Below, piece by piece: positions 8,718 through 18,400 of a DNA stretch of 45,758 nucleotides; within the stretch, counting starts at the first letter, position 1, and every line of letters starts with the position of its first letter. Below the pieces are notes generated by a model. The model saw only the letters and a program-made list of their open reading frames with translations. It was not told where the DNA came from and searched no databases. The position numbers and the translations under genes were made by a program. This DNA is from an uncultured Porphyromonadaceae bacterium (lineage in GTDB: Bacteria; Bacteroidota; Bacteroidia; Bacteroidales; Muribaculaceae). The stretch lies in contig USMC01000022.1 in assembly GCA_900555715.1 (NCBI GenBank), positions 1 to 45,758 of the forward strand, given 5' to 3'.

Positions 8718-9908
8718 ATGAAAAACAATGCAACAGTGGCGCCTTGCAAAAGCGGACGTCTGCTCGCACTCGACATTATGCGCGGAATCACCATCGCCGG
8801 AATGCTGCTTGTCAACAATCCCGGGTCGTGGGGCGACATCTACGCTCCGCTGAGACATGCCGACTGGAACGGTCTCACTCCCACCGATCTTGTATTCCCC
8901 TTCTTCATGTTCATCATGGGCGTATCCGCATTCTTTTCAATGCGGAAGTATGATTTTAAGCTCAGCTGGAACGCTTTAGCAAAGGTTGCGCGGCGCACGG
9001 TGCTTCTCTTCGCCATCGGTCTCGCGCTGGCGTGGTTCGGGCTGTTCGTCCGCGGAATCTTCACAGGTAAGACGCTGTGGGATGCAGTGATGAATTTCGG
9101 AGATATCCGTATTCTCGGAGTTATACCCCGCCTGGCGCTGTGCTATGGCATAGGCACCGTCGTCGCTCTTGCCGTGCCACGGCGTTCGTTGCCGTGGCTC
9201 ATCTTTGCTATGCTTGCCGTCTATGCTCTCGTGCTGCTTCTCGGCAGGGGATATGAGGAATCCGCCGACAATATAATTGCCATTGTCGATGTCAGCATTC
9301 TCGGCGAAAATCACATGTACACATCATGGTTCGGCGGCGAACCGGTCAAGTTCGATCCCGAAGGCTTACTGAGCACATTGCCCTCAGTGGCGCACATGCT
9401 CATCGGCTATCTCTGCGGCAGTCTCATCTCGCGCACAAAAGACAACACACAGCGCATCAGCAGTCTTTTTATCGTCGGTACGATACTTACTTTCGCCGGT
9501 TTACTGCTGAGCTACGGTCTGCCTATCAACAAAAAGGTGTGGTCGCCGACATTTGTCCTCACCACCTGCGGACTCGCTGCCAGTCTGCTCGCGCTGCTGA
9601 TATGGATTATCGACATACGCGGTCACAAACGCTGGTGTCGCTTCTTCGAGGCTTTCGGTATCAACCCGCTGTTCCTCTATTGCTTCGGAACAATGCTCGC
9701 AATTCTCATCGGACGTCTGCCCGTGAGCTGGAGCGGAGCCGAAAGCGGCGAGATAAGCATTACAGGATTTCTCTATCAGGCAGTCTGTATGCCCGTGTGC
9801 GGCGATATTCCCGTGCTGGCGTCGCTGATGTATGCAGTCCTTTTCGTACTGTTCTGCTGGTGCGTAGGCTATATACTGTATAAGAAGAAAATATACATCA
9901 AGATATGA
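8718..9908 (+). CDS. DUF5009/NagX-like membrane protein, probable MurNAc transporter (MurT-like)
   Basis: A 396-residue polytopic membrane protein with about ten or eleven hydrophobic segments. The N-terminal RLLALDIMRGITIAGMLLVN and the following H-ADWNGLTPTDLVFPFF are typical of the COG4299 family (NagX, related to heparan-alpha-glucosaminide acetyltransferase). From memory, the Tannerella forsythia homologue MurT, in a murTKQ operon, imports N-acetylmuramic acid. The same order here (this gene, a sugar kinase, murQ) supports that role. Acetyltransferase activity is the alternative reading from the family name. Its stop overlaps the ATG of the next gene (ATGA), indicating coupled translation. 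Confidence 0.75.
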   Translation: MKNNATVAPCKSGRLLALDIMRGITIAGMLLVNNPGSWGDIYAPLRHADWNGLTPTDLVFPFFMFIMGVSAFFSMRKYDFKLSWNALAKVARRTVLLFAIGLALAWFGLFVRGIFTGKTLWDAVMNFGDIRILGVIPRLALCYGIGTVVALAVPRRSLPWLIFAMLAVYALVLLLGRGYEESADNIIAIVDVSILGENHMYTSWFGGEPVKFDPEGLLSTLPSVAHMLIGYLCGSLISRTKDNTQRISSLFIVGTILTFAGLLLSYGLPINKKVWSPTFVLTTCGLAASLLALLIWIIDIRGHKRWCRFFEAFGINPLFLYCFGTMLAILIGRLPVSWSGAESGEISITGFLYQAVCMPVCGDIPVLASLMYAVLFVLFCWCVGYILYKKKIYIKI

Positions 9909-10750
9909 AACTTATCGCCGATTGCGGGAGCACTAAAATCGACTGGTGCATCCTCAGCAGTAAACTCGAAAAGCAACTCTTCACTCTGGGCATGAACGCC
10001 GTCATGCTCACCGAGGAGGAGATGCGGCAGCGATTCGCCATGGAGCTTGTTCCGGAGCTCGGAGAATACGCCGGCAAAATAACGGAAATATATTTCTACG
10101 GTGCCGGATGTCTTGCCGATGAAGTATGTTCCAACGTGGCGAGGGCACTCAGAGCGAATATCCCCACGGCTACCGCCGTCGAAGTATATACCGACCTTCT
10201 CGCCGCTGCACGCGCGCTCTGCGGAAACGAACCCGGCATCTCCTGCATCATGGGCACGGGATCGAATTCCTGCCTCTACGACGGCAAGGCTATCGTGCAG
10301 AACGTTTCGCCGCTCGGCTACATTCTCGGTGACGAAGGCAGCGGGGCTGTACTGGGAAAACTGTTTTTAGGCGATGTGCTTAAAAACCAGCTTCCCGCAG
10401 ATATATGCGCTCAGTTTCTGCACGAATACGATCTTGACAGGCTCACTATCATACGGCGTGTCTACAAAGAGCCGCAGCCTAACCGCTTCCTCGCATCTGT
10501 GACGCCATTCCTTTACAAGAACATAGCCGTTCCCGAAATACACAGCCTTGTCCTCGGGTCGTTCCGGGCATTCTTCCGACGGAACGTATGCCAGTACGAG
10601 CATTTCGCCAGCCATCCCGTAAGTTTCATCGGTTCTGTCGCATATTATTTTCGCGAGGTTCTCGAAGAAGCCGCAGCCGCAGAAGGATGCACCGTCGGAA
10701 AGATCACTATCAGTCCTATGGAAGGACTTCTGAAGTTTCACTCTAAATAG
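9905..10750 (+). CDS. BadF/BadG-family N-acetyl amino-sugar kinase (MurK-like)
   Basis: A 281-residue ASKHA-fold kinase. The phosphate-1 motif is DCGSTKIDW at residues 6-14, the phosphate-2 region is GTGSNSCLYDG near 118, and LGDEGSGAVLGK near 140 completes the nucleotide site. Relatives phosphorylate GlcNAc and MurNAc at the 6-hydroxyl. Placement between a MurT-like transporter and murQ points to MurNAc 6-phosphate as product, which MurQ then cleaves. The four-base overlap with the upstream gene and a 16-base gap to murQ indicate one operon. Confidence 0.8.
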   Translation: MKLIADCGSTKIDWCILSSKLEKQLFTLGMNAVMLTEEEMRQRFAMELVPELGEYAGKITEIYFYGAGCLADEVCSNVARALRANIPTATAVEVYTDLLAAARALCGNEPGISCIMGTGSNSCLYDGKAIVQNVSPLGYILGDEGSGAVLGKLFLGDVLKNQLPADICAQFLHEYDLDRLTIIRRVYKEPQPNRFLASVTPFLYKNIAVPEIHSLVLGSFRAFFRRNVCQYEHFASHPVSFIGSVAYYFREVLEEAAAAEGCTVGKITISPMEGLLKFHSK

Positions 10751-10766
10751 CAGTTTCTGAACAGTC

Positions 10767-11588
10767 ATGGCATTCCAGAAAATCAGCGAACAACCGTCGC
10801 TGTATAACGACCTTGAAAAGAAAAGCGTCCATGAGATACTTACGGACATCAACAACGAGGACAAGAAAGTGGCTTTCGCAGTAGAGAAAGCTATTCCTGC
10901 CATAGAGAAACTTGTTGTGCAGATAGTGCCGCGCATGAAACGCGGTGGACGTATATTCTATATCGGCGCCGGCACTTCCGGACGTCTGGGCGTGCTCGAC
11001 GCTTCGGAGATACCTCCAACCTTCGGCATGGAGCCAACATGGGTTATCGGACTTATCGCCGGCGGCGACACAGCATTGCGTAACCCCGTGGAAAATGCCG
11101 AAGACGACACTCTCCAGGGCTGGCACGACCTTGAGAAATTCAACATCGGCAAGCTCGACACCGTCATAGGTATCGCAGCGTCCGGCACGACGCCATACGT
11201 CATCGGCGCGCTCAAAGAATGCCGCAAGAACGGCATCCTCACTGCCGCCATCACGTCAAACCCAGACGCTCCCGTCTCGGAAGCCGCCGACATCGCCATA
11301 GAAATGGTCGTAGGACCGGAATATGTCACGGGAAGCTCACGCATGAAGAGCGGGACGGGGCAGAAGATGATCTGCAATATGATTTCGACCTCCGTCATGA
11401 TTCAGATGGGGCGCGTAAAAGGAAACAAGATGGTGAACATGCAGCTGACGAATGCCAAGCTCGTCGACCGCGGCACACGTATGATTGTCGATGAGCTCGG
11501 TCTTCCCTACGACGAGGCGCGTCGTCTTCTCCTGATGCATGGCTCCGTCAAAAAAGCCGTCGACGACTTCCGCGCCCACGCCGAATAA
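10767..11588 (+). CDS. murQ: N-acetylmuramic acid 6-phosphate etherase
   Basis: MurQ cleaves the lactyl ether of MurNAc 6-phosphate to give GlcNAc 6-phosphate and D-lactate, feeding cell-wall sugar back into metabolism. The 273-residue protein has the SIS-domain signature GAGTSGRLGVLDASEIPPTF, including the catalytic Glu of DASE, and the second acidic site in NPVENAEDD. It is slightly shorter than the usual 290-300 residues because the C-terminal helical tail is short; no catalytic part is missing. It is the last gene before a strong terminator. Confidence 0.93.
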   Translation: MAFQKISEQPSLYNDLEKKSVHEILTDINNEDKKVAFAVEKAIPAIEKLVVQIVPRMKRGGRIFYIGAGTSGRLGVLDASEIPPTFGMEPTWVIGLIAGGDTALRNPVENAEDDTLQGWHDLEKFNIGKLDTVIGIAASGTTPYVIGALKECRKNGILTAAITSNPDAPVSEAADIAIEMVVGPEYVTGSSRMKSGTGQKMICNMISTSVMIQMGRVKGNKMVNMQLTNAKLVDRGTRMIVDELGLPYDEARRLLLMHGSVKKAVDDFRAHAE

Positions 11589-11601
11589 TAATCTCACAAT
11601 A

Positions 11602-11637
11602 ATACCCCGCACGCCACTCGGCACGCGGGGTATTTTG
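11602..11637 (+). terminator. Intrinsic terminator of the murTKQ-like operon
   Basis: A perfect 9-bp stem, ATACCCCGC at 11602-11610 with GCGGGGTAT at 11625-11633, encloses a smaller GCC/GGC stem and is followed by TTTTG. It lies 13 bases after the murQ stop codon. Confidence 0.85.
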
Positions 11638-11657
11638 TATCCTGAACAGAGCACAGT

Positions 11658-11691
11658 ATAAAAAATCAGCCGACTTCTCAGCCGGCTGATT
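11658..11691 (-). terminator. Intrinsic terminator of the repeat-protein gene
   Basis: AATCAGCCG at 11664-11672 pairs with CGGCTGATT at 11683-11691. Read on the minus strand, the hairpin is followed by a T-run (plus-strand A-run at 11660-11665). It lies about 20 bases past the stop codon of the minus-strand gene. Confidence 0.8.
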
Positions 11692-11712
11692 CTTATATGG
11701 AGGGAATAATGC

Positions 11713-14700
11713 TTATCGTACGAATACTTTGCGTACCGAACCATCAGATCCGACAAGGATATTTACCTTGCCCTGCTGCGGGCGGGCGAGCTGCATACCG
11801 CTGAGGGTGAAGATGCGCGTGTTGGCGTCGATATCTTCTACGTAAACAGAATCGATACCGTTCTGCTCTGCGTATTTGGCAATTTCGGCGATAAGGTCTT
11901 CAATCTCTGCAACGGGAACTGTGTAGTCGTAAACGCCTTCTTCAGCAACCTTCTGGTGCTCGGTTGTGGCATTTGCCTCAGCATTGTTGATAGCCTCTTC
12001 GGCTGCGGTGACAGGAACTGTTACGTCAACGTCGGGATAATCGGCAGCGACTTTCTCCTTGGCAGCGGCGAGCTTGTCCTTGAGAACTGCAATCTGGTCG
12101 AGGCTTTCCTGGTAAGCGGCATCGTTAGCTGCTACACGCTGAGCTTCATCGAATTGAGCCTTGGCGGCGGGAACGATAGCTGCGATGAGGGTGTCGACAG
12201 CGTCCTTGTCTACTGTGTATTCGAATGAGCCTTCGGTAGCTACAGCTTCGAGAGCTTTGTCTGCGTCAGCTTTGGCAGCGTCGATTGCTTCCTGAGCGGC
12301 ATTGATCTCAGTGTCGACATTGCTGTCGGGATACTGAGCGGCTACGTCAGCCTTGGCAGCGTCGAGGCTTGTCTGGAGAGCGCCGATTTCAGCAACTACA
12401 GCATCGTAAGCAGCCTTATTGGCGGCTACTCGCTGTGCTTCGTCGTACTGAGCCTTGGCAGCCTCGGTAACGGCAGCGATGAGGGTATTTATACAGTCTT
12501 TGTTGACTGTATATTCGAATTTGCCTTCGGCAGCGACAGCTTCGAGAGCCTTGGCGGCGTCAGCCTTGGCAGCGTCGATTGCGTCCTGAGCGGCCTTGAC
12601 CTCAGCGTCGACATTGCTGTCGGGATACTGTGCGGCTGCGGCAGCCTTGGCAACATTGAGCGATGCCTGGAGAGCGTCGATCTGAGCAACGACAGCATCG
12701 TAAGCAGCCTTGTTGGCGGCTACGCGCTGAACTTCAACGTAAGCAGCTTCCTGTTCGGCGGCCGACTTGGTGAGGGCCTCGATGAGAGCGCGGATAGCGG
12801 CTTCGTCGACAGTGTAGCTGTAGACACCTGCCTTGTCGACAGAAGTGTAGGCTACGCTTGCGTCGGTGCGTGCGTTGGTGATAGCGGTCTGGGCTTTGTT
12901 GAGGGCGGAGATTATGTTTGCGTGCGGGCAATCCTTCTCTGCGGCCTCGGCAGCTGCGTCGAGTTCCTTCTGGAGAGCGTCGATAGTAGCGAGAGTCTTC
13001 TCGTAGGCGGTCTTGTTGTACTCCTTGCGGTTGGCTTCGCTGCTTGCCACAGCCTTGGCGATAACTGCGTTGATGAGCGATTCGATTTCAGCTGCGGGAA
13101 CTTCATATTCGAACTTGCCGGCGGCGGCGACAGCCTTGTAGATAGCGTCGGCGGCAGCCTTGGCGGCATTGATGGAGTTCTGAGCGGCAGCTACTTCGGA
13201 AGTTACGTCAATACCTTCGTACTTCTCGGCAACTTCTTTCTTTGTAGCGTCGAGAGAAGCCTGTAGAGCGGCGAGCTTGTCGGTGACAACCTTGTAGGCG
13301 GCCTCGTTGGCGGCTACGCGCTGTGCTTCCTCATACTGTGCCTTGGCGGCGGGGAGGATAGCGGCGATGAGGCTGTTGATACCTGCTTTGTCGACGGTGT
13401 AGCTGTATGTACCGCTTGTGGCGACAGCCTTGAATGCGTTTTCAGCAGCAGTCTTGGCAGCGTCGATGGCGTCCTGAGCGGCAGCAGCCTCAGCTGCTGT
13501 GTCAGTGCCGGGGTACTGCTGTGCGGCGCTTGCCTTGGCGGCGTCGAGAGATGCCTGAAGAGCGGCGAGCTCGTCGGTTGTCGCTTTGTATGCAGTCTGG
13601 TTGGCGGCAACGCGCTGTGCTTCCTCGTACTGACTCTTGGCAGCCTCGGTAACGGCGGCGATGAGAGTGTTGATATTGTCTTTCTCGACAGTGTAGCTGT
13701 ATGTGCCTTCTGCAGCGACAGCTTCGAGAGCGGCGGCAGCACCTGCCTTGGCATTTTCGATGGCTGTCTGGGCGGCAGCTACCTCAGCTTCGATGTCGGT
13801 GCCGGGATACTTCTGGGCAACAGTCATCTTGGCGGCGTCGAGGGCGCTCTGGAGAGCGGCGATTTCGTCAAGAGAAACCTTATATGCAGCCTCGTTGGCG
13901 GCAACGCGCTGTGCCTCGTCGTACTGCCCCTTGGCAGCCTCTGTAACGGCGGCGATGAGAGTATTGATACCGTCCTTGTCGACAGTGTAGCTGTATGTGC
14001 CTTCTGCAGCGACAGCTTCGAGAGCGGCGGCGGCACCAGCCTTGGCGGCGTCGATAGCGTCCTGAGCGGCGGTGACCTCAGCGTCGGGCTTGGTTCCGGG
14101 ATATTGTGCGCCGGCTTCAGCCTTGGCTGCATCGAGAGCGGTCTGAAGAAGGGCGATTTCGTTGGTCGTTGCTTCGTAGGCAGCATTGTTGGCAGCTACG
14201 CGCTGTGCTTCAACGAATGCGGTCTGAGCTGCGGCTGCGTCAGTGATAAGTTTTGCGATGTCAGCGCTGATAACGTCGACACGACCGTTGAAGTCGGTCT
14301 CGTCAGCTACGAGAGTACCGGCAGCGTAAGCGGCGGCTACCTCGTTGCGGAGAGTCGTGATAGCCCCGCTGATTTCAGTGCCCGGGAATTTGTCCTTGAC
14401 GTCGGCGGACTTCTCTGCGATTTCAGCAAGAGCCTCGGCGAGTTGTGTGTCGAGAGCATCGATCCTGGTATTGAGATTGCCGAAAGCCTTTGCGCCGTTG
14501 ATCATCGTAACGCTGAAGTCGTTTGCATTTGCCGACTTGCCGGCAGCATACGAAACGACGATATCCTTCATGGTGAAAGTTGTCGATTCAGCGAGGGCAT
14601 CGGCGGGAGCTGTCACCTTGAGAGTGAAGGCAAGACCGTCGTTACCGGTCATCGGGGAGTTGGAGAGTGTGTAGTAGACGAGGCGGTAGATATTGCCGTC

Positions 14701-15384
14701 TTTTCTTACAGTCATGTTGGCATCGCCGGGGCAACGGTCGCTGAGCATGGCGCGTTCTCCCATGGAATAGCCTTCCGGAAGTTCGACAACAGCCTGGAAA
14801 CCGATGATGTTGCAGTCTGCCTTGATGTTGACGCCGAGGTCTGTTGTAGCACCTGCATTAACGGCTATCGTTTCGGCAGCGGGAGCAAATTCAACAACAT
14901 AAGGATTGTAGTTTGCAGCTACAGTGAAAGCTTCCTGTGTCCAGGATTCCTTACCGTTCCAGGTCGTGAATGTTATGTTGCCTACAGCGATGTCACCGGA
15001 TTCCTCGGCATCGTAACCGTTCTTTACCTTCACGGGGATATAGAGCAGAGGACCGTTTTCACCCTGAATTTCAGTTTCGGCGAATGAAGCGATGAGTACT
15101 TTGCCATTTTTCGGATTGAAGCTGATGGTACTCTGGCTCGTGAAACGGGTCTCGTTGCGTTCGACAGACTTGCCTACGAATTCGAGGAAGTCAGGAAGGA
15201 CTACAGTGAAGTCCATACCGGCAACTGCTGTGGTCTTTTCAAAGTTCACCTGCAGTTTGACGACATCGTGGCTTACAAAATTCGTGGGTTCAATCGAAAG
15301 CTTGTTCTGCGCCGAGACTGATACTATTCCAAGGAGCATCATCGCGGCGAAAAACAGCCCTTTCAATGAAATATTTTGTTTCAT
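11713..15384 (-). CDS. Secreted repeat protein: cohesin-like domains, eight 98-residue helical repeats, sorting-like tail
   Basis: A 1223-residue exported protein of unknown function. Residues 1-26 form a signal peptide (MKQNISLKGLFF through VSVSAQ). Residues about 28-300 look like two cohesin-like beta-sandwich modules; the second has IIGFQAVVELPEGYSM. A degenerate helical unit follows. Then eight Ala-rich units of about 98 residues run from residue 401 to about 1173, each with an AAY, ALQ-LDAAK, YPG(T/S), AQ-AIDAAK, YSYTVDK and EAQRVAAN core. The last 35 residues (IFTLSGMQLARPQQGK onward) resemble a type 9 secretion C-terminal tail. The ATG at 15384 is preferred because upstream codons would precede the signal peptide. 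It probably forms an extended surface stalk. The neighbouring giant gene shares its cohesin-like module and tail. Confidence 0.75.
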   Translation of the reverse strand: MKQNISLKGLFFAAMMLLGIVSVSAQNKLSIEPTNFVSHDVVKLQVNFEKTTAVAGMDFTVVLPDFLEFVGKSVERNETRFTSQSTISFNPKNGKVLIASFAETEIQGENGPLLYIPVKVKNGYDAEESGDIAVGNITFTTWNGKESWTQEAFTVAANYNPYVVEFAPAAETIAVNAGATTDLGVNIKADCNIIGFQAVVELPEGYSMGERAMLSDRCPGDANMTVRKDGNIYRLVYYTLSNSPMTGNDGLAFTLKVTAPADALAESTTFTMKDIVVSYAAGKSANANDFSVTMINGAKAFGNLNTRIDALDTQLAEALAEIAEKSADVKDKFPGTEISGAITTLRNEVAAAYAAGTLVADETDFNGRVDVISADIAKLITDAAAAQTAFVEAQRVAANNAAYEATTNEIALLQTALDAAKAEAGAQYPGTKPDAEVTAAQDAIDAAKAGAAAALEAVAAEGTYSYTVDKDGINTLIAAVTEAAKGQYDEAQRVAANEAAYKVSLDEIAALQSALDAAKMTVAQKYPGTDIEAEVAAAQTAIENAKAGAAAALEAVAAEGTYSYTVEKDNINTLIAAVTEAAKSQYEEAQRVAANQTAYKATTDELAALQASLDAAKASAAQQYPGTDTAAEAAAAQDAIDAAKTAAENAFKAVATSGTYSYTVDKAGINSLIAAILPAAKAQYEEAQRVAANEAAYKVVTDKLAALQASLDATKKEVAEKYEGIDVTSEVAAAQNSINAAKAAADAIYKAVAAAGKFEYEVPAAEIESLINAVIAKAVASSEANRKEYNKTAYEKTLATIDALQKELDAAAEAAEKDCPHANIISALNKAQTAITNARTDASVAYTSVDKAGVYSYTVDEAAIRALIEALTKSAAEQEAAYVEVQRVAANKAAYDAVVAQIDALQASLNVAKAAAAAQYPDSNVDAEVKAAQDAIDAAKADAAKALEAVAAEGKFEYTVNKDCINTLIAAVTEAAKAQYDEAQRVAANKAAYDAVVAEIGALQTSLDAAKADVAAQYPDSNVDTEINAAQEAIDAAKADADKALEAVATEGSFEYTVDKDAVDTLIAAIVPAAKAQFDEAQRVAANDAAYQESLDQIAVLKDKLAAAKEKVAADYPDVDVTVPVTAAEEAINNAEANATTEHQKVAEEGVYDYTVPVAEIEDLIAEIAKYAEQNGIDSVYVEDIDANTRIFTLSGMQLARPQQGKVNILVGSDGSVRKVFVR
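11866..14184 (-). repeat. Tandem 294-bp coding repeats (eight units)
   Basis: Units of 294 bp recur in phase. The codons for EAQRVAA appear near 14194, 13900, 13606 and 13312 at exact 294-base steps, then near 12718, 12424 and 12130. One divergent unit (near 13018) lacks this core and is two codons longer. Units two to five and seven to eight are nearly identical over long stretches, so recombination could change copy number. The unit nearest the C-terminus is the most divergent. Confidence 0.9.
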
Positions 15385-15435
15385 GCGATTGATTTTAAAT
15401 GTTATTTGAAATTTTTTCTTTATTCCTCCGACGGT

Positions 15436-15470
15436 TGGAAGCACCGGAGCTTCTGCCCCGTGCGCTTCCA
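15436..15470 (-). terminator. Possible hairpin between the two giant genes
   Basis: TGGAAGCACCGG at 15436-15447 can pair imperfectly with CCGTGCGCTTCCA at 15458-15470. No immediate T-run follows on the minus strand, so it may be an attenuator or RNA-processing hairpin. I see no consensus promoter in the 114-base gap, so the downstream repeat-protein gene may depend on read-through. Confidence 0.35.
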
Positions 15471-15498
15471 GATCGTAGGAATACGGAAATTCTACAAT

Positions 15499-18400
15499 TT
15501 ACTTGCGGAATTCTTTAGTGGTAGTACCGTCAGACTTGCGGATGATGTTGATACCACGCTGAACAGCACGGAGCGAGCGACCGGCAGCATCGTAGATGCG
15601 TTCCTTCATGTTCACAGCACCGTTGTAGATGGAATCCACCATGGAGGTGTGGATTTCGCTTACCTGTACCGGAGCGTTCTGGTCGTCGGCGAAGATACCG
15701 TTCGACAGAGTCGGAGTGCCGATACCGTCGGTGATGATGTGGAGCAGAACGCCTTCGTGACCTTCGATAGCGTCGTTGGACATCGAGATGACTACGATAC
15801 GGTAGTTTCCGTTACCGTTGTCCTTGAACATTACCTGATGGTTGGCGGCGCGGGCATCGAGGACTACATCCTTGATCGACATGCCTACGGGCAGCTGAAC
15901 GTCGAACTGACCGGCGATGAATGTGTCGGCATTGTTGAGTGTCAGAGCGTAGTCGCGTTCGCCGTTTGCGGAGTTGAGCATAGTAAGAGCGAAGGTGTTG
16001 TCGCCTGTGCGGAGACCGCCGCTCACGAGACGCGGAGCGACTTTGCGGATGTCTACGCCATTGTCCTCGTTGAGGATAAGCTCAACCTCGGCTGTTGCAT
16101 CAGCGATATTGAGATCCTTGTCGCCGGTGAGGTCGGCGGCTGCTGCCTGACGGGCATTCTCGTCGAAGAGCTGCTGGTATGTGGTTCCGTCGAGAATCCA
16201 GCCGATTATCATCTGAAGGTCGGTAGCGTTGACCGTACCGTCGGGATCCAGGGTTACATCGCCACGGTGGAAGATGTTATCGTTGGCGACGACCTGAATG
16301 TCCTCGGCTGTAGCGATAACCGCCTGGTAACGTTCGTCGAACTTGTGGCATTCTTCGATGAATTCCTCAGCTGTGATGTAGCCATATACGTACTCATTAT
16401 AACGGCTGTTGAATTCGTCAGCGAATTTCGACATGTCTGCCTTGAGACCGTTGAGCTTATCAAGCTGTTCTGCTGCGATTTCAGGAACGACAGTATTGTC
16501 GGTGAATATTGAATAAGTACCGTTGATAACGTTCCATGTCCGGTTCCGTACGTCAGCTACATGGCGTCTTTCGACATTGACAGTCATACGGAGGATATCG
16601 TACGGGATACTGTTGTACGGATAGTTGAACTCGGATTCTGCGGTGAGGTAAACACGTGCATGCTCGCTGTCGAGCCAGAAGCGTGCATCTTCGATATTTC
16701 CGGCAATGCGGTCAATATTCGACATATAGATGGTGACGAGATCGTAGCTGCCGATAAGTTCGGCGAGAGTGTTGAGCTGTTCCTCCCATGTGCTTATTTC
16801 TGCTCCGAGACGCTCGTATGCGGCGTCATTGGCGAGCATAGCCTGATACTGCGTTTCTGCGAGAGTCTGGTCTTCGACGATCTTGACCTTCAGAGCTTCG
16901 AATTCAGCTGCGATAGCAGTCATATCGTTCTTATAGGTCTCGGCATTGAGTACAACCTTGTTGCCGTCGGCTTCCCAGAGATTCTTGACAGCTTCGAGGG
17001 CTTCTCTGATAACGTTATATCCGTCGGGGTACTTTTCGTGTACAGATGCAAAGTAGCGTGAGAACGCCTCGCTTGCGTCAGTGATACGGCTTTCGAGTTC
17101 TGCATACTGGTCTTCAAGATCTTTGATGATGCCAGGAATAGGGTTGCCGCCGATGTTCTCGCCGCCGAATTCAGCAGTATAGCTGGCTTCAAGATCTACA
17201 TAGACATTCGAAAGCTCTTTTTCTATGCTCTGTGCGAGAGTGTGGAATTGTGCACGGGCAGCGATCTTCTCTGCATCGCTGACTTTCGAGCGGGTATAAA
17301 CAGTGTAGAGACCGTTGAGCTCGTAGATACCGCCTTCGAGTTCACCTTCTGCATTAGCCTTGCCTTTTTCGATTTCGTCGATCTGGTCATTATAAGCTGC
17401 AATCTGCTCTTCGCTGAGGCTTGTCGAGTAAACCTTCGCATTGTTGAAAGCGACCTTGGTCTTGGCAAGGAGGTTATAGAGAGCCTGAATCTCGTTGAAC
17501 TGAGCGACGCCGTATGCGCTGAAGATATCATTCTCGGCTACCTCGAAGAGATTCTCGATAGCGGTCTTGTTGGCAACAAGCGAAGCCTTGTCCTTCTCGA
17601 TTTCGGTCTTGACGCTCTCTATTGCAGCTTCGATGTTATTAAGCGAAACCTCTGCTGTGATGGTGCCTACATACTCTGCGAGTGCGTAGTAGTCTGCCAT
17701 GAGCTTGTCGAGACGGGTCTGGAATTCAGCGGCAAGAGCCTTGTTGGCCTGGTCGTTGTCGAACTCTGTCTGCATCTGGTCTACTACCTTCTGAGCATTG
17801 TCCAGGATTGTTTTGAGCTTACCTGTCTTCGATGCAAGATTAATAATGTCTGTAGCAGAAAGATTGAGCTCGCTTGCCGCATTGATGTAGTAGGCGATGA
17901 GCGTGCGCGAAGCGTCACCGTCGGAGGTGCACTTGTCAAGCTGTTCGCTAAGGGCTGTGAGGGTGGCGGAAGCAGCTTCATAGTTGTCGTTCCACTGTGC
18001 AACAGCAGCTGCATCGAGATTGATGCTTTCCACTACCTTGTCGAGGTTGTCGGCTATGCCGTCCATGAAGTCGACAGCGAGGAGGAATGCGTTTTCGTTG
18101 TTCGTGAAGGCTTCGTAAGCGGCGCTCAGATAGCCCTGTGCGTTGCCGATAGCTTTGCTGAAGTTAGCGGGAGCTACGCCGGCGCTTTCAAGGACAACCT
18201 TTGCGTTTTCTATAGTCTCGTTGGCTCCATAGTATGTGACAGCGCCTTTGATCTCGTTGACATCAACGTAGTCATAACCTCCTTCGTCGTTGGCGTAATA
18301 GAATTTCTCACCATTGAAGTAAGCCTTGGCAGCGTCGTTGCTCTGTTTCATCATCAGAGCTACCTTGGCTTCCATTTCGGCGATGTAGTCGTTCGCTATC

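Noticed and set aside
11866..14184. Regularly spaced repeats as a possible CRISPR array
   Set aside because: The units are 294 bp, in frame and protein-coding, with no short repeat/spacer structure and no cas genes.
14104..15087. 327-codon plus-strand open frame inside the repeat-protein gene
   Set aside because: Antisense of the repeat protein; it mirrors the repeat composition and has no independent features.
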